This document shows, one piece after another, positions 47,488 through 60,374 of a stretch of 64,000 nucleotides of DNA. The position numbers and the translations under genes were made by a program. Positions within the stretch are counted from its first letter, which is position 1; each line of letters begins with the position of its first letter. Source of the DNA: Prinia subflava (lineage: Eukaryota; Chordata; Aves; Passeriformes; Cisticolidae); contig NC_086254.1 in NCBI RefSeq assembly GCF_021018805.1, positions 23,931,300 through 23,995,299 on the forward strand, in the 5' to 3' direction. The notes below the pieces were generated by a model. It had not been told where the DNA came from and did no database searches. It saw only the letters and a program-made list of their open reading frames with translations.

Positions 47488-48535
47488 TGGGGGTGGGTAT
47501 TCCAGTGGGGATGGGTATTCCTGAGGATGGATATTCCAGTGAGGATGGGCATTCCTGAGGATGGGTATTCCAGTGGGGATGGGCATTCCAGTGAGGATGG
47601 GTATTCCAGTGGGGATGGGCATTCCAGTGAGGATGGGTATTCCTGAGGATGGATATTCCAGTGGGGATGGGCATTCCAGTGGGAATGGGCATTCCCTGAG
47701 GATGGATATTCCAGTGGGGATGGGCATTCCAGTGAGGATGGGTATTCCTGAGGATGGATATTCCAGTGGGGATGGGCATTCCAGTGGGGATGGGCATTCC
47801 TGAGGATGGGTATTCCAGTGGGGATGGGCATTCCCTGAGGATGGGCATTCCTGAGGATGGGCATTCCAGTGGGGATGGGTATTCCAGTGGGGATGGGCAT
47901 TCCCTGAGGATGGGCATTCCTGAGGATGGGCATTCCAGTGGGGATGGGTATTCCAGTGGGGATGGGCATTCCAGTGGGGATGGGTATTCCAGTGGGGATG
48001 GGCATTCCCTGAGGATGGGTATTCCAGTGGGGATGGGCATTCCAGTGGGGATGGGTATTCCAGTGGGGATGGGCATTCCCTGAGGATGGGTATTCCAGTG
48101 GGGATGGGCATTCCCTGAGGATGGATATTCCAGTGGGGATGGGCATTCCCTGAGGATGGGTATTCCAGTGGGGATGGGCATTCCCTGAGGATGGGCATTC
48201 CCTGGGGATGGATATTCCAGTGGGGATGGGCATTCCAGTGGGGATGGGCATTCCCTGAGGGTGGGTATTCCAGTGGGGATTGGTATTCCAGTGCTTTGGG
48301 CATTCCAGTGGGGATGGGTATTCCAGTGGGGATGGGTATTCCTGAGGATGGGTATTCCAGTGGGGATGGATATTCCAGTGGGGATGGGCATTCCAGTGGG
48401 GATGGGCATTCCAGTGGGGATGGGCATTCCTGAGGATGGATATTCCAGTGGGGATGGATATTCCAGTGGGGATGGGTATTCCTGAGGATGGGCATTCCAG
48501 TGGGGATGGATATTCCAGTGCTTTGGGCATTCCCT
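47488..48535. repeat. 1 kb minisatellite, GGGGATGGGCATTCCAGT 18-mer with 16/17-mer variants
   Basis: About 60 units alternate among GGGGATGGG(C/T)ATTCCAGT (18), GAGGATGGG(C/T)ATTCCT (16) and a form ending CCCT (17). Despite unit lengths that shift the frame, no stop occurs in any minus frame, giving artificial ORFs of 388-445 residues (HPHWN/GMPIPTG). One variant unit, CAGTGCTTTGGGCATTCC, appears twice (about 48290 and 48517). Confidence 0.95.
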
Positions 48536-49077
48536 GAGCTGCCACATAGAGCTGCCTCCTGTTCCCACACAGAGGATTGGGAATTGCTCTTCAGCACCAG
48601 AAGAAGATATCATTTACTTCCAAACGCATTCTCCTTTTCACCTTTCACCACTGACAAGTAACCTGACCCCTGTGCTTGCATTTCTTGCGTTTATTTGATT
48701 TATATTTTTCTGGTTCCCTCTTCTCACCAAAATGAGATTTTACAACTGCAGGAGGGTGCTGGGGCAGACAGGTGAGGAACATTTGCCATCTCTGGGTTGA
48801 GGGGATCAGGAGGGGAACACAAACCCCCCCAGTTCCCAGATCTAAGAAGCTTTCAAGTGACTTTCAGTGCAGCCTCTTTGTACCACTTGTGCCAAAACTC
48901 CCCAAACAATCCCACCGGGGGATTTTGTTCAATACACTGCCCATATCACACACAGCAACTCCTGAGAGGCAGAAAACACCAGCAAACCTGCCAGATTATA
49001 ATTCATGGATGAAATGCTGAGCTCCTGCTTCCCCTGTGGGCCTTCCCTCCCAGCCCTGGCACTGCTGGGATGCAGGA

Positions 49078-49310
49078 GGATGAGGGTTAGGGTTAGGGTG
49101 AGGATGAGGATGAGGATGAGGATGAGGATGAGGATGAGGATGAGGATGAGGGTTAGGGTGAGGATGAGGATGAGGATGAGGGTTAGGGTGAGGATGAGGA
49201 TGAGGATGAGGATGAGGATGAGGATGAGGATGAGGATGAGGGTGAGGATGAGGATGAGGATGAGGGTTAGGGTGAAGATGAGGATGAGGATGAGGATGAG
49301 GATGAGGAGG
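49078..49310. repeat. Hexamer array GATGAG with in-phase telomere-type GGTTAG units
   Basis: About 38 hexamers, mostly GATGAG. Four blocks contain GGTTAG, the telomere repeat TTAGGG in permuted form, always in the same hexamer register and followed by GGTGAG or GGTGAA. The first block has two consecutive GGTTAG units. Confidence 0.93.
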
Positions 49311-50764
49311 GGAAGGCTGGGGCTAGAGCTGAGCTTCAGCTGGTGCATATCAATATCACTCTCCTGCCTTTAATGGAGCCACAAAAATTTCCAGCAGCTG
49401 GGGTTTCAGCCCAGCATTTTTGTGGCTTAAGGGGAGTTTTGACTCTCAAAGCTCCCGTTCTGCTGGGATGATGGGCACGGAGCTGCAGGGACATTGCAGC
49501 CCCCCAAAACCTGTCCATCAGCAAGCCAGAGTTCCACTCACACGTGGAAATTCAGAATATGCCATTGGTGCTTTGCACAGTGCAAGCATTGTGTATGGGA
49601 CACAAGAATATCTTCCTGCAGGCTGCTTGGGTCAGGATATTATTCAAAGTAAAGAATCAGATTTTGCCTTGTTTTTGCCATTGTTACATTATTTCCTGTA
49701 TGAATTATTTTTTCTCCTCTAAAGAAATTAGCTCTTACTTCATAATGAAGTTTCTGAGAGCATTTCTTTTTATATTAATATAATGAATTTTTTGCCCAGT
49801 TAAAAAACATGTTTTCAAACAAGACAGTAACACACCCAACCGAGGACACTCTAAGCTTAAACTACTGACAAGAGACAAAGAGGAAGGTGATTTGTTCTGT
49901 GGGAGCAAAAGCAGAAATTAAACAAACAAATATGAAATGACAAATGTAAAACACTTTCAGTTTATCCATCTGAGATGGTGTCACTGCAGGTCAAATAGGA
50001 GAAAGTTTAATATGGGGCTTTTTAATAGAAAGTGTTCTCCCAGAATTATAGGATATCTTAGTGTTATAATAATGAAGTTTCTGTGACAATTTGGGTGAGG
50101 ACAGCTGGTTCCTGTGGGTAGGAAAGGGGAATGTTTGGGGCACACACGGGCACTGGGGAGCTGTGGGATTGTCCACCTCTCTCCCAGGACTCCCACAACA
50201 GCTTTTGGTGCTGACAAAATCCTTGCCCAACAGATGCAACCGTGGCTTTATCAAGGACTTCTGGTGACACTACAAACCCTGTAGTGAAAAAAGCCCTTCC
50301 TGCTGCACACTTCCTGCTGCTGCCGGGGCACTTTGCTCAGGGCTCGTATCTTTGTCAGGCTGAGAGGTGAATTAAAGCCCTTAACGAGTCCAGAAGAATG
50401 CGTAACCTGCTAGTGCTGTGTGTGTAGGTTTAGATAAACACCTCCAGCAGACACTGAAAGGTGACAGTGAATGTGATTGTTTCATATAGAAAAGCTCTGT
50501 AATTATGCTGGTGTAGAGACCAAGAGGTGGATTTTCAGGAGAAATTAAAACTCAAGGAGTATTGCAAATGTGTGTGGAGCTGGATGGCTGCTTTAGGCAT
50601 GTAATTATTCTAATTCGGGTATGTAAACCAGATAATTGTACGTGGAAGCAGCTAATTGAGCAAATTTTAATTTGCTTTTACCTGTGCAGACACTCAGGAG
50701 AGATGGGAAGAGCTCATCAGGAGTATGTGCCTTTTGCATTTCTACTGCAGGCAGATCTTCTGTC

Positions 50765-50890
50765 TCCTGCTGTGGATCCCACCCAGAACTGCCCCTGGAT
50801 CCCACCCAGAACTGCCCTGGATCCCACCCAGAGCTGCCCCTGGATCCCACCCAGAACTGCCCTGGATCCCACACAGAGCTGCCCCTGAAG
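50765..50890. repeat. Short minisatellite, GGATCCCACCCAGAACTGCCC
   Basis: About five copies of a 21-24 base unit (GGATCCCACCCAGARCTGCC with or without CCT), about 50 bases before the CCCTT array. Confidence 0.88.
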
Positions 50891-50940
50891 GGAGGAGATC
50901 TCAGTTTCAGTGCCCCAGGCCATGCCAGCCTGCTGAGCCT

Positions 50941-51250
50941 CCCTTCCCTTCCCTTCCCTTCCCTTCCCTTCCCTTCCCTTCCCTTCCCTTCCCTTCCCTT
51001 CCCTTCCCTTCCCTTCCCTTCCCTTCCCTTCCCTTCCCTTCCCTTCCCTTCCCTTCCCTTCCCTTCCCTTCCCTTCCCTTCCCTTCCCTTCCCTTCCCTT
51101 CCCTTCCCTTCCCTTCCCTTCCCTTCCCTTCCCTTCCCTTCCCTTCCCTTCCCTTCCCTTCCCTTCCCTTCCCTTCCCTTCCCTTCCCTTCCCTTCCCTT
51201 CCCTTCCCTTCCCTTCCCTTCCCTTCCCTTCCCTTCCCTTCCCTTCCCTT
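50941..51250. repeat. Perfect CCCTT pentanucleotide array (62 units)
   Basis: There are 310 bases of uninterrupted CCCTT, or AAGGG on the minus strand. No variant unit is present until the array ends in CCCTTTTCCC. All reading frames are open across it, so the SLPFP and GREGK frames are artefacts. Confidence 0.98.
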
Positions 51251-51259
51251 TTCCCAGGA

Positions 51260-54200
51260 ATGAGGCTCTGCTGTGCTCTTCTCTCCCATTCCCACTTTCC
51301 CAAACTCATTTTCGGTGCTGCCCCTCGCTCTGGCAGTTTTTATCCCGGTGCACAAAGGCACAAAGAAGAAGGGAAGGGCAGGATGTGCTTTCTGCCTTCA
51401 TCAGGAGGATTTGTTTTCCTTCCTGGAAGTTGCAGCCAATGTGGAGGGGAGGGATGGAGCGAGCACCGGGAGATCCCAGAATATCTCAGCGTTTTACTCC
51501 TCTCCCAGATTCCCGTCCCATAGCAACATGCTGACAAATCAAGAGCTGCCATCCTCTCTCCAGTGCTCCAGCTGTCAGCCTGGAGCAGTGCAGCTCCTTG
51601 CTGGAGCACAGCCCTCCCTTTGTTTCAGCTTCGGAAATAAAACCGTACATTTGTAAAATAAAGGGGGAAGGATCCTTTTCTAGGGCAGTAAAATCACTAA
51701 TCCTTTTTACAGGTTCGTAACTGCATTAAGTGCTTTGAACAAGGAGGCGCACAGTGAATGTTAATGGATTTTTAGTAACAGTACACCTTGTACTTAATAT
51801 AATAACCAGTTATATTAAGTCAGCAGGCTCACTAAACTCACCTATACTTAATTTTATAAATATTTTCATTGATTTAAATTACTCTCAGTAGGAAATATTT
51901 GCCACCTGAGCAGCCCTTGTTTCTACTTGACCATTTTTCAAGGGAGGAAAAAGGCTTTTTTTGAAGACAGCTCTGAATATATCCCGTTTTTGATGCTGGC
52001 TCAGAGAGGGTGGGGCACTGTGTTAATGTCCTCAACTTTCATGTCTGACACAGGAATAGGTCCAAGGTAATGTGAGTTTGTGGGGCTTTTAAAAACCACA
52101 TTTTGTAGGAATGAGTGTTTTACAGAGTCTCACTGAAAGCTGTTCATAATTTAATTAAAAGTCAGAGATATTGACAGGAACAAAAGAAACATTGATGTGT
52201 TCACAATTCTGTCATTGTTTGCAAGCCAAAGGTGCTCAAGGAAATTCCATTATTTAAAAAAAAAATCTTTGAACTGTTACTTAAGTTTGCAGGAGGTGCT
52301 CATTTACAACACAACAAAAATTGTCTGTAGCATGCCCAAAGTCCACTCTAAGGATGTGTCTTGAACTGAAATATTTCTTAATACGAGACCTCAGCCAGTC
52401 TTCACACGAAATGCATCCCAGTGAAAATGTAAACCCAAGTATAATTGATAGAACATCATGCACAGCAATAGGAAATAGTGCAGAAAAACAAGAAATCACT
52501 GAGGAAAAGATCTGTTGTTTCGAGACTGAAGTTGTAATGAATTCCTGGAATCTTAAACTCTATCTGGTCAAGGGACAGGGGGTAAGCAGCACTGGAGCAG
52601 GTGTTAAAAGCAGTCACAGGAATGAAGGGCGGGTCACTCCAGGCTGAGAAGAATTCAGAGTACTTTGTATTCTTCTGGCTCACTTGGGCTCACTTGGAGA
52701 ATTTTCTTCCCCTGTACCTTTTAATTTGCTAAATGATTCGAGAGAACCCAATGCACCTACGTTTAATTAATTTATAAATCAAAGGTGACAATTCTTTAGT
52801 AACCTATATTATTTCCCGGCGTGGCAAGCTAGAGAAATGCTGACAAACTTATTTATTGACCTGTTGTGCTCTGCAAGGACAGCCGATGCCGTATTGATCC
52901 AGCCATCCCAAATCCTGTACCAGGGGCAATCACATCCCGGGTCTCCTCATCATCGCTGCTCTGTGCTCTCCCTGCACCAGTGAGATCCCAGTGAAAATGC
53001 AAATACTCCCATCCCCCTCCGCTGGTTTGGGGAAGGATCTTTATTGTTGGGAATTAAAGGAGAGGAGAGCAGGAACATCCACATTTCCTTGGCGGAGTTT
53101 GCCTCTTTCTCTTGCAACTTTAATTATTTCCTCACCGAGTTCCCCCACCCCCAGCACTGCCCAAATTCCCTTTGTGTCACCCAGGATCCTGCAAAACCCT
53201 CCATGGGAAAACCTCCTCTGGGCCAGCGGGCTGAGCTTCGCAATCCCTCGGGTCTCCCCCCTGTAACACGTGGATTTAAGGCAGATTTAAAACAATCTTA
53301 AAGGTCTGAAGGCACAAAAGTCTTTGGGAGATCAGCGTTTCCATTTCTAGTCCATGGCAAAATGAAACAAATAAATGAAGACTTCAGCATTTGACCTGCT
53401 GGGATCCCTCACTTGACAATCACTCATGAGTCAGGGTGACAAGGTCACGTTCCTGATTCTTGATTCATTTAACCGCTTGATAATTATAAGTAGCAATGGA
53501 AAGCAAAGCAATCCTCGCAGTTAATAATCTTCCCAGACCCCAGGGTACGGGGCTGGAAAATGGAGGAAACAATGGGGAAAAGTTAAAAATTGTTTCCATT
53601 ATCTGTTACCATCAGGTACAGGGGAAAAGAGCGGACCTTTGGAAATACTGGTTCATTTACATTTCTAGCAAAACCCGCCCTGAACGTAGCAGCCAGCTAA
53701 AAAAATAGGGAACACACTGAAAATAGTTTGGAATATTATTACGACCTAGCTGATGTTCTCATTTCCCCATGTGCATTTTTATGCAAATGCTGTTGGTTTC
53801 ACCACCTCCAACCATCCTGAATTCCCACTGAACCTTGGCAGAGCTGAAGATCTTCATCAGCACACAATTTTATTGATATATACACAATTATTTTAGATAT
53901 TAAGCACCCAGGCCAGGAGGTTTGGGTTCCAATGACAAAGGCCACGAGTCAGAAATCACTTTCCCTCCCCAAGACCAAATTTAAGTGTGTGACCAACTTG
54001 AAGCATTGCCTAGGTGTGGGCTCCACCAGGGATGCATTCCTGAATCCAAATCAATCTCCCCAAAATAGCTGCAGGTGAAAAATTCTTCATCCGTGCTTGC
54101 TGTGCACACAGGGAAAAATGCCTGGTCATACAAGCACAGGCCTGTGCTGCCGTTTATTTCAGGCCAAAAATGGAAGTATTTCGGGTTTTTGAATGTGTTC

Positions 54201-56247
54201 TGCAGTTTGAAAGCTGCCTCTGGAAAAGGAGGATATTCTCCTGACTGTTATATGGGCTGGATATGTAATGCTCAGAAAGGCAGCAATTAAAAAAAAAATA
54301 AAAACAACCCAACAACAAAGAAACCAAACCACCATTTCAAAACTAAATATAATTTCTGTCTTTTAGACTGATATTTTTTCTAAGCCATTTCCTCATGCAG
54401 CCTGTCTCAGAGTAATATGTAAATTTTCAAAAAGAAGAATGTTTGGATAACCTCATGGTTTGAAAACAAGCAAAGCGAGGCGAGATCCACACTGGGCACC
54501 CACAGATGGATAATATTTTGTTTTTCTTTGTGAACGTCTTTTGTCTCGAAGCTGGTGTGAAAATCTAGACGAGGGCCCCACATGATTGATCACCACAAGC
54601 ATCAGAAGGAAATGATTCACCACAACACTGTAACTGAAACTGCCTCGACACCTGATTGCAAACTTCACACTGGGGGACTAATTAACTGCTGTACCTGCTC
54701 GGGACTGCAGCAGCCCCACGACCCCTCAGCCAGCAGAACTCCAGCTGTGAATACCCACTGCTCTGCCACAACTGAATAAAGAAGTTAAAAATACTGATTT
54801 TTTTTTTAATGATGATATAAAATTATAATATCATTAAGATCCTCTTTAAAAAATGCATAACTTCAATATCTACCAAAAGTAAATGTACACATTTTTTTTC
54901 TTTCTATTTTCAGCTTTAGGGGTTTTCCTACTTCTTGCCATGAACTTCATTTCAGGTGCGCTGTGAACATTTGTGAAGCATTTTCAATATTAGGAACATA
55001 AGGGTCATATTGTCTGAGTTTAGATATGAACCAGTACACGGAATTTCATCCAGCTCCTCGTGCATCGTGCTCAGCCAACGTCTCAGCAGATTTATCAGCA
55101 GAAATACAGTCTGCAAACAGAGCGATGTGTTCCCAGCAAAGCACTTGGAGGGTGATGAGAAAGAAGGGAAGGATAGCTGGCTGTGAGGGTTTTTAGGGAA
55201 AACAAATCCATTAAATAATTGTTTTAACCTTACAGCAGTGATATGGCTGCAAATGAATCGACTGAAATACGGGGTTGATAACCAGTGTCCAGCAATGTGG
55301 GGTTGTTTTCTGCTACATTTGACAAATAAAAGATTTCTTCCCTTTCGCCTCCTGTTTCCACCACTCAGTGTAAATTGAAAACTATTTCTGAGTACACTCC
55401 CAAGCATTAAAAAATAGAAGTCTCACAGTTTGGCAAGAGTGTGGAATGGTTTGGCAATAGCCAAGAGCCTCCTTTGTTCTCATTTTCTAAAGGATCCTGA
55501 GTTGGCCCTGATGAGATGGAGAAGTTGGTGAATCCTTGAGGAAAAGGAACATAAAACCCCACAAATGCAGCGTCACACTGACGTCACTTTGGGGCTGTCA
55601 AAATAACCCCGCACCCATCTGCAGTCTCAGCAGGGCAAAGCTCTTGCAGCACCCGGAATAATTCACAATTTTATAATGCTCATCCCTGTTATTTTCCCTG
55701 CTAATCCTGTTTATCCAGAGAGATCCATCCCTTGGGATCCTCCAGGGAAGATTTGGGTGTTTTTGGAGCTGCACAGTGAAGGATCATGGCTGGAAATGGA
55801 GGTTTAAACACCGATGGCCACTGCTCTCCCAACCCCTCAGGATAAATTGCAGCTTGCATTGCAAATTTGCCCTGAACTGCTGAAATCTGGAGATGTTTCC
55901 CAACAGGCATTCGGCTGCATATTTTCCATGCAAATGAGGCTTGGACTACACCAGATTTTCTGTATTTTACCTTCTGAATTCGCAGCCACCCCAGCTCAAC
56001 AGCAACTGCTCATTTCCTAGTGGGGAACTCGTGTTACGTGTGCAGGCAGTTGGTAATTTCATCTCTCTGTTCCCAGTATTAATCAGGAATTCTCTCCCTA
56101 TTCCCAGTGCTTCCTCAAGATTGAAAAAAAAAAGTGCACATCTGAGGCAGGACTCCTCCAGAGTGCTCTGCTCTCACTATTTTGGGTCACACTTCCCAGC
56201 TATCTGTAATCAGATATTAAATTTCTGCTTCATCCTCTGGGAAGAAA

Positions 56248-56250
<3 letters not shown>
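51260..56250. other. Intergenic, no gene seen
   Basis: AT-rich sequence with no supported coding region or RNA gene. Confidence 0.5.

Positions 56251-56283
<33 letters not shown>
56251..56283. repeat. Poly(A) run
   Basis: A 33-base A-run after AGAAAAGC. No retroposon body was recognised next to it. Confidence 0.9.
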
Positions 56284-56286
<3 letters not shown>

Positions 56287-57329
56287 AATACTTATTAAAA
56301 CATCACAACCCTAAGAAATAAAGTTCTTCTCTAAAAATAGAGCAGAGAGGAAATGCCTCCTAAAGCTGAACACTTTCAGCTTTGACCTGCAAACAGCAGC
56401 TCTGGAGAGGTCAAACCCTGGGGGTTTTTTCTGGATCTCCTCTCCCAGGTTCTAGCAAAGTTCTGGCCACACTGATGCCTTCCAGGGACAGCAACTCCTG
56501 CAGCCACAAATTAAGAGACCAATTCCATCAATAGATGACAATTTTCAATCTGAATTCCTGTGGGTTAGAGTCACAGGCAGTGCTTTTTCCCCAGTAGGAT
56601 CTGCTGCTGTTGTTGGTAAATGTTAAATGACTCAGATGAAATGAAAAATCAAATCAATCAAACATGAAGCCAATAGCTTAACAGTCAATAAAAGTAAGGG
56701 GGAAAAAAGATGCTTAGACAAAAGTTTTCTGAAAAAAATAATTTCTCAGGATGTGTTTTTAGTTTGTTTTTTATTTTAATCTCCACTATTTTTAATAGCT
56801 GTGCATCTACTGAAAGAAAAACGAGTGAAGATACCCACAAAATTGCTAAGTATTACTCTTCCTTTGGGTGGAGAAATACAGAAAACTTCTCCCTGCCCTG
56901 CTCTGACCCACGGAGATCAAAGGACACAGGTTAAACACAGTGTCAATATTAGGAGGAGTTCCAGGGAACACGGGCAGGTTCAATGAGTTATTTTATTTTA
57001 AAAGTCTCCCGATCAGTGTATGGAACCCCTGGCTCCTGATGGCAGAGGAACACAAATACAGGGTTCCTGTGTGGAGAACAGGGAGTGTCTGAGCTGGGAA
57101 GCAGAGGGAGAAACTCAGGAGCTGTCAGAGGAGCAGCTCCATAAAGCAGAGCTGCTCTGAGCCCCGGGCTCCTCCTGGGAGGGGACAGGGCAGCGCAGAC
57201 CCGGGCAGGGCTCCAGGCTGCAGCTGGAGCCAGCAGAGCATCGGTGCCACACCAAAATTCACTCCTGGGGCGGGGCACACCTGCCTGCACACGGAGAGGG
57301 GTGGAGGGAGAGTGGCACCTGGCTCTTGG

Positions 57330-57600
57330 TCCCTGCAGGGATGCCACTGGCCTCCTCCTGCCCTCCACTCTGCTCTTTGTCCCTGCAGGGATGCCACCAG
57401 CCTCCTCCTGCCCTCCCAATCTTTGTCCCTGCAGGGATGCCACCAGCCTCCTCCTGCCCTCCACTTTTCTCTCCATCCCTGCAGCGATGCCACCGGCCAT
57501 CTCCTGCCTGTCACCAGCCTCCTCCTGCCCTCCACTCCTCTCTCCATCCCTGCAGCGATGCCACCGGCCATCTCCTGCCTGTTACCAGCTTCCTCCTGCA
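57330..57600. repeat. Minisatellite, GTCCCTGCAGGGATGCCACC..CTCCTCCTGCCCTCC
   Basis: Five imperfect copies of a 50-70 base unit carrying CTGCAGGGATGCCAC or CTGCAGCGATGCCAC followed by a CTCCTCCTGCC stretch. The last two copies share a longer form with CATCTCCTGCCTG. Confidence 0.88.
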
Positions 57601-57679
57601 GCTGCCTCTGCCCTGTCTCCCCCTTCACAGCAGCACCCACCAGCCCTGGGCATTGCTCAGCCCATCAGACCATTCCTGT

Positions 57680-57868
57680 CCCCTGTCCCCAGCCCCTGCT
57701 CTCTGTCCCCCCAGCCCCTGCACTCTGTGTCCCCAGCCTCTGCACTCTGTGTCCCCAGCCCTGCACTCTGTGTCCCCAGCCCCTGCACTCTGTGTCCCCA
57801 GCCCCTGCTCTCTGTGTCCCCAGCCCTGCTCTCTGTGTCCCCAGCCCTGCTCTCTGTGTCCCCCAGCC
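57680..57868. repeat. 22-mer minisatellite, CCCCAGCCCCTGCACTCTGTGT
   Basis: About eight or nine copies of a 20-22 base unit with CACTCTGTGT and CTCTCTGTGT variants. A short CCCCAA tract follows at about 57975-58000. Confidence 0.9.
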
Positions 57869-59383
57869 CCTCTGCAGGACGTGGGTTTTGTGCTGACCCC
57901 ACAAGGAGCCCCTGCCCTCTCTGCCCGAGCACCTTTCACCCTCTGCAGACCCCGGGCCAACCCCAACTCCTCCCTCCAACCCCAACCCCAACCCCAACCC
58001 TGCTTTACACCCACTCCAACCCCCAGCAAAGACCAAATGAGAGGGAGCCTGCTTAATGAGCTTTTCCAAACTGTGCAGTGAATTCCTCACGGAGGGAAGT
58101 GCAGCCACTGCTGGAGTCGAATGCAACAGCTCATAAATAACAGGCAAAAATTCAGTGCAACAGCAGAGGAAATTCTGGGTGACTGCAATGTGATTTGTCA
58201 CTCGTGGGCTAATGGAGATGGGGTGGTGACACACTCCTGCTTTTCTGTGTCTGAATGAGCATCTTTGTTTTCCGTGAATCCTCTCCTCTAAAATTGGTGT
58301 TCTCTGTAACAGAGGGTGACCACAGGAAAATACAAAAGATAAAATATTCAAAACAATACCACAAAAGGACACTGCTGCATCTCGAAATGTCATTCTAAAT
58401 ATACACAGGCAAAGTGCAGAAAAAATCAAAGAAAATTGCAAAGAGCAGCTGGAGCAATGTCAAATTGTTTGTGCTGCTCAGCTGATAGGTGTGCCAGGGT
58501 CAATAATTTATGAATAAGGGAATAAAGAATTATTTTATCTGTCCATTGCTCATATGAGCATTTTCTTGCTACTAATGTTTAACTGTGGCTATTGGGACTT
58601 AAACACTCAATATTTCCCAAAATCAGAAGAAAAACATTTCCAGAAAGGAGAGGAGGAATTGGATATTTTCTGTATATTCTCACTGCAGAACTCTTTGTAC
58701 ATCTCTTTATTTTATAAATAATATTTCAAAGGCAACAGAAGTGATGTTTTGCACAGTGTGTCAACTCCAGGAATTTCACCAAGCCTGATAATATTGGGGA
58801 TTTTTTAAGATTCAGTTCTGGGAGGCAGAAATGTTCTCATGTGTTTCCATGAGAACTGCAAGTACTTTCTGGAAGTTAATTCTTTATTTCTCTTGGTCTT
58901 TCTGAATGAAAACAAAAGCTTGAAAATATGAACCAAGAACACCCAAAGTCTCAAAAATCCCAAACAAATAAGGTGGAGGCAGTATTTTTAAACCCCAAGG
59001 CTTTGGAAAGTCACTCCCGTGACTATTTCTACCTCCGTTGTCTGGCAACACAGCCCTGGTGGTGTGACACAAATAATGCAGAGAGGCAGCAGCATTTTCA
59101 AACCTCTCCACGTGTGCTCCGGCGGCTGCAGGTGGGGATTGAGCAGAGGAGAAACTCCTCTCCTTGAAACTCATCTTTGCAGGAGATTAGGGTGGGTAAT
59201 CAAAGGCAGAGCCCTTTCCTCAGCACAGGCACACTCACAATTGCAGGGGGCTTTGATTTCAGATAGCAAGGTGCTTTATATATATGTATATCTTTTTTTT
59301 TTTACTCTCCAAATATAATTATTCACTGGAAAATGGAATGCAACAAAACAGCTTATACAGACAGGCTTGCAGTGCATCTGCTC

Positions 59384-59408
59384 TTTTTTTTTTTTTTTTT
59401 TTTTTTTT
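59384..59408. repeat. Poly(T) run
   Basis: A 25-base T-run with no recognised element attached. Confidence 0.9.
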
Positions 59409-59580
59409 AATCTAAATAAAACAGAGCAAAAATCTCACTCAGTATCTTGACAAAACACATTTCATCTTTGCGTGTGTGAGATCTTTCCTCCTATACAGAA
59501 ACCTCTTCCTGCCTCCTTCTTTCTCTCTGGTATCATCTACACATCAGCATATTCGCATTACCTACTTTTGAATCTCCTTT

Positions 59581-59640
59581 CCCCCTCTGCAATGGATTTT
59601 CTTCTCCCCTCTGCAATGGATTTTCTTGTTCCCCTTTGCA
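59581..59640. repeat. Two-copy tandem duplication, CTCTGCAATGGATTTTCTTC
   Basis: A unit of about 26 bases is present twice, followed by a partial third copy (CCCCTTTGCAA). Confidence 0.8.
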
Positions 59641-60169
59641 AAATGCTCTGCTGACATCACATCAAAAGGAACTAAAATCTTTTAAGGTGACAGAGGAGTG
59701 GCAACTGAGGCTGTCTTAGATTATCCACACCAACAGTTTTTGTGGAGCTGTGTAGGTGAGGGGATAGGGGTGTATTTGTGGATGTATTCTGCAATTTGAT
59801 TTAACAAAATCGTGATTGATCAAGGCCTACGAGTCAATTATAAAATCCCAGTTGATTCAGTGGGGCTGTATCCATAATAATCAAGTTATGAAACAGCCCA
59901 GGAGCGAGGCCAAAGCCGAAAGCTGCTGCCCACCCTCAGTGCAGGAAGGATGAAGGCACCAGGAGGACATTCCAGTGTGCAGGAGCTTCCCTCAGCACAG
60001 AGCCCTTGTGAGGGCTGCTGGAGATGGGAATGGTGTGATGGGGACAGCTCAGGAGAAATACAGAGGTTTGGAGCTGTGAGGACCAATGGAAGACCCTGTG
60101 AGGGAAGCTCTGAGGGGGCTTCACCCCAGATGGTGCCTGGGAGTGGTCACAGTGCCCTGCTGCTGTCCC

Positions 60170-60235
60170 CATCCCATCCCATCCCCAATCCCATCCCATA
60201 TCCCAGTTCCAATCCCATCCCATCCTGCTGGGACC
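60170..60235. repeat. CCCATCCCATCC simple repeat
   Basis: A short degenerate run of CCCAT(C) units. Confidence 0.8.
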
Positions 60236-60374
60236 AGCCTGGCCCTGTATTCCTGTCCAAGGCAAACCCAACCTTGTCCCACATGATCCCAGCACTTCTG
60301 CAGCCTTGGCATGAAGCCCTGACTGGCAGGGTCTTTCACAGCCTGACGTATCCAAGCTCACAGGAGGTGGGATA

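Noticed and set aside
47208..48613. Open frames of 388-445 residues on the minus strand (HPHWN/GMPIPTG repeats)
   Set aside because: They lie entirely over the GGGGATGGGCATTCC minisatellite. All three frames are open at once, which reflects a stop-free unit and not coding selection.
50605..51534. GREGK and SLPFP repeat proteins on either strand
   Set aside because: They are direct translations of the perfect CCCTT array; no start context, domain or splice evidence supports a gene.
57125..58441. Several 135-270 residue frames on both strands
   Set aside because: They follow the minisatellites and the pyrimidine-rich strand bias; none has a domain or plausible gene structure.
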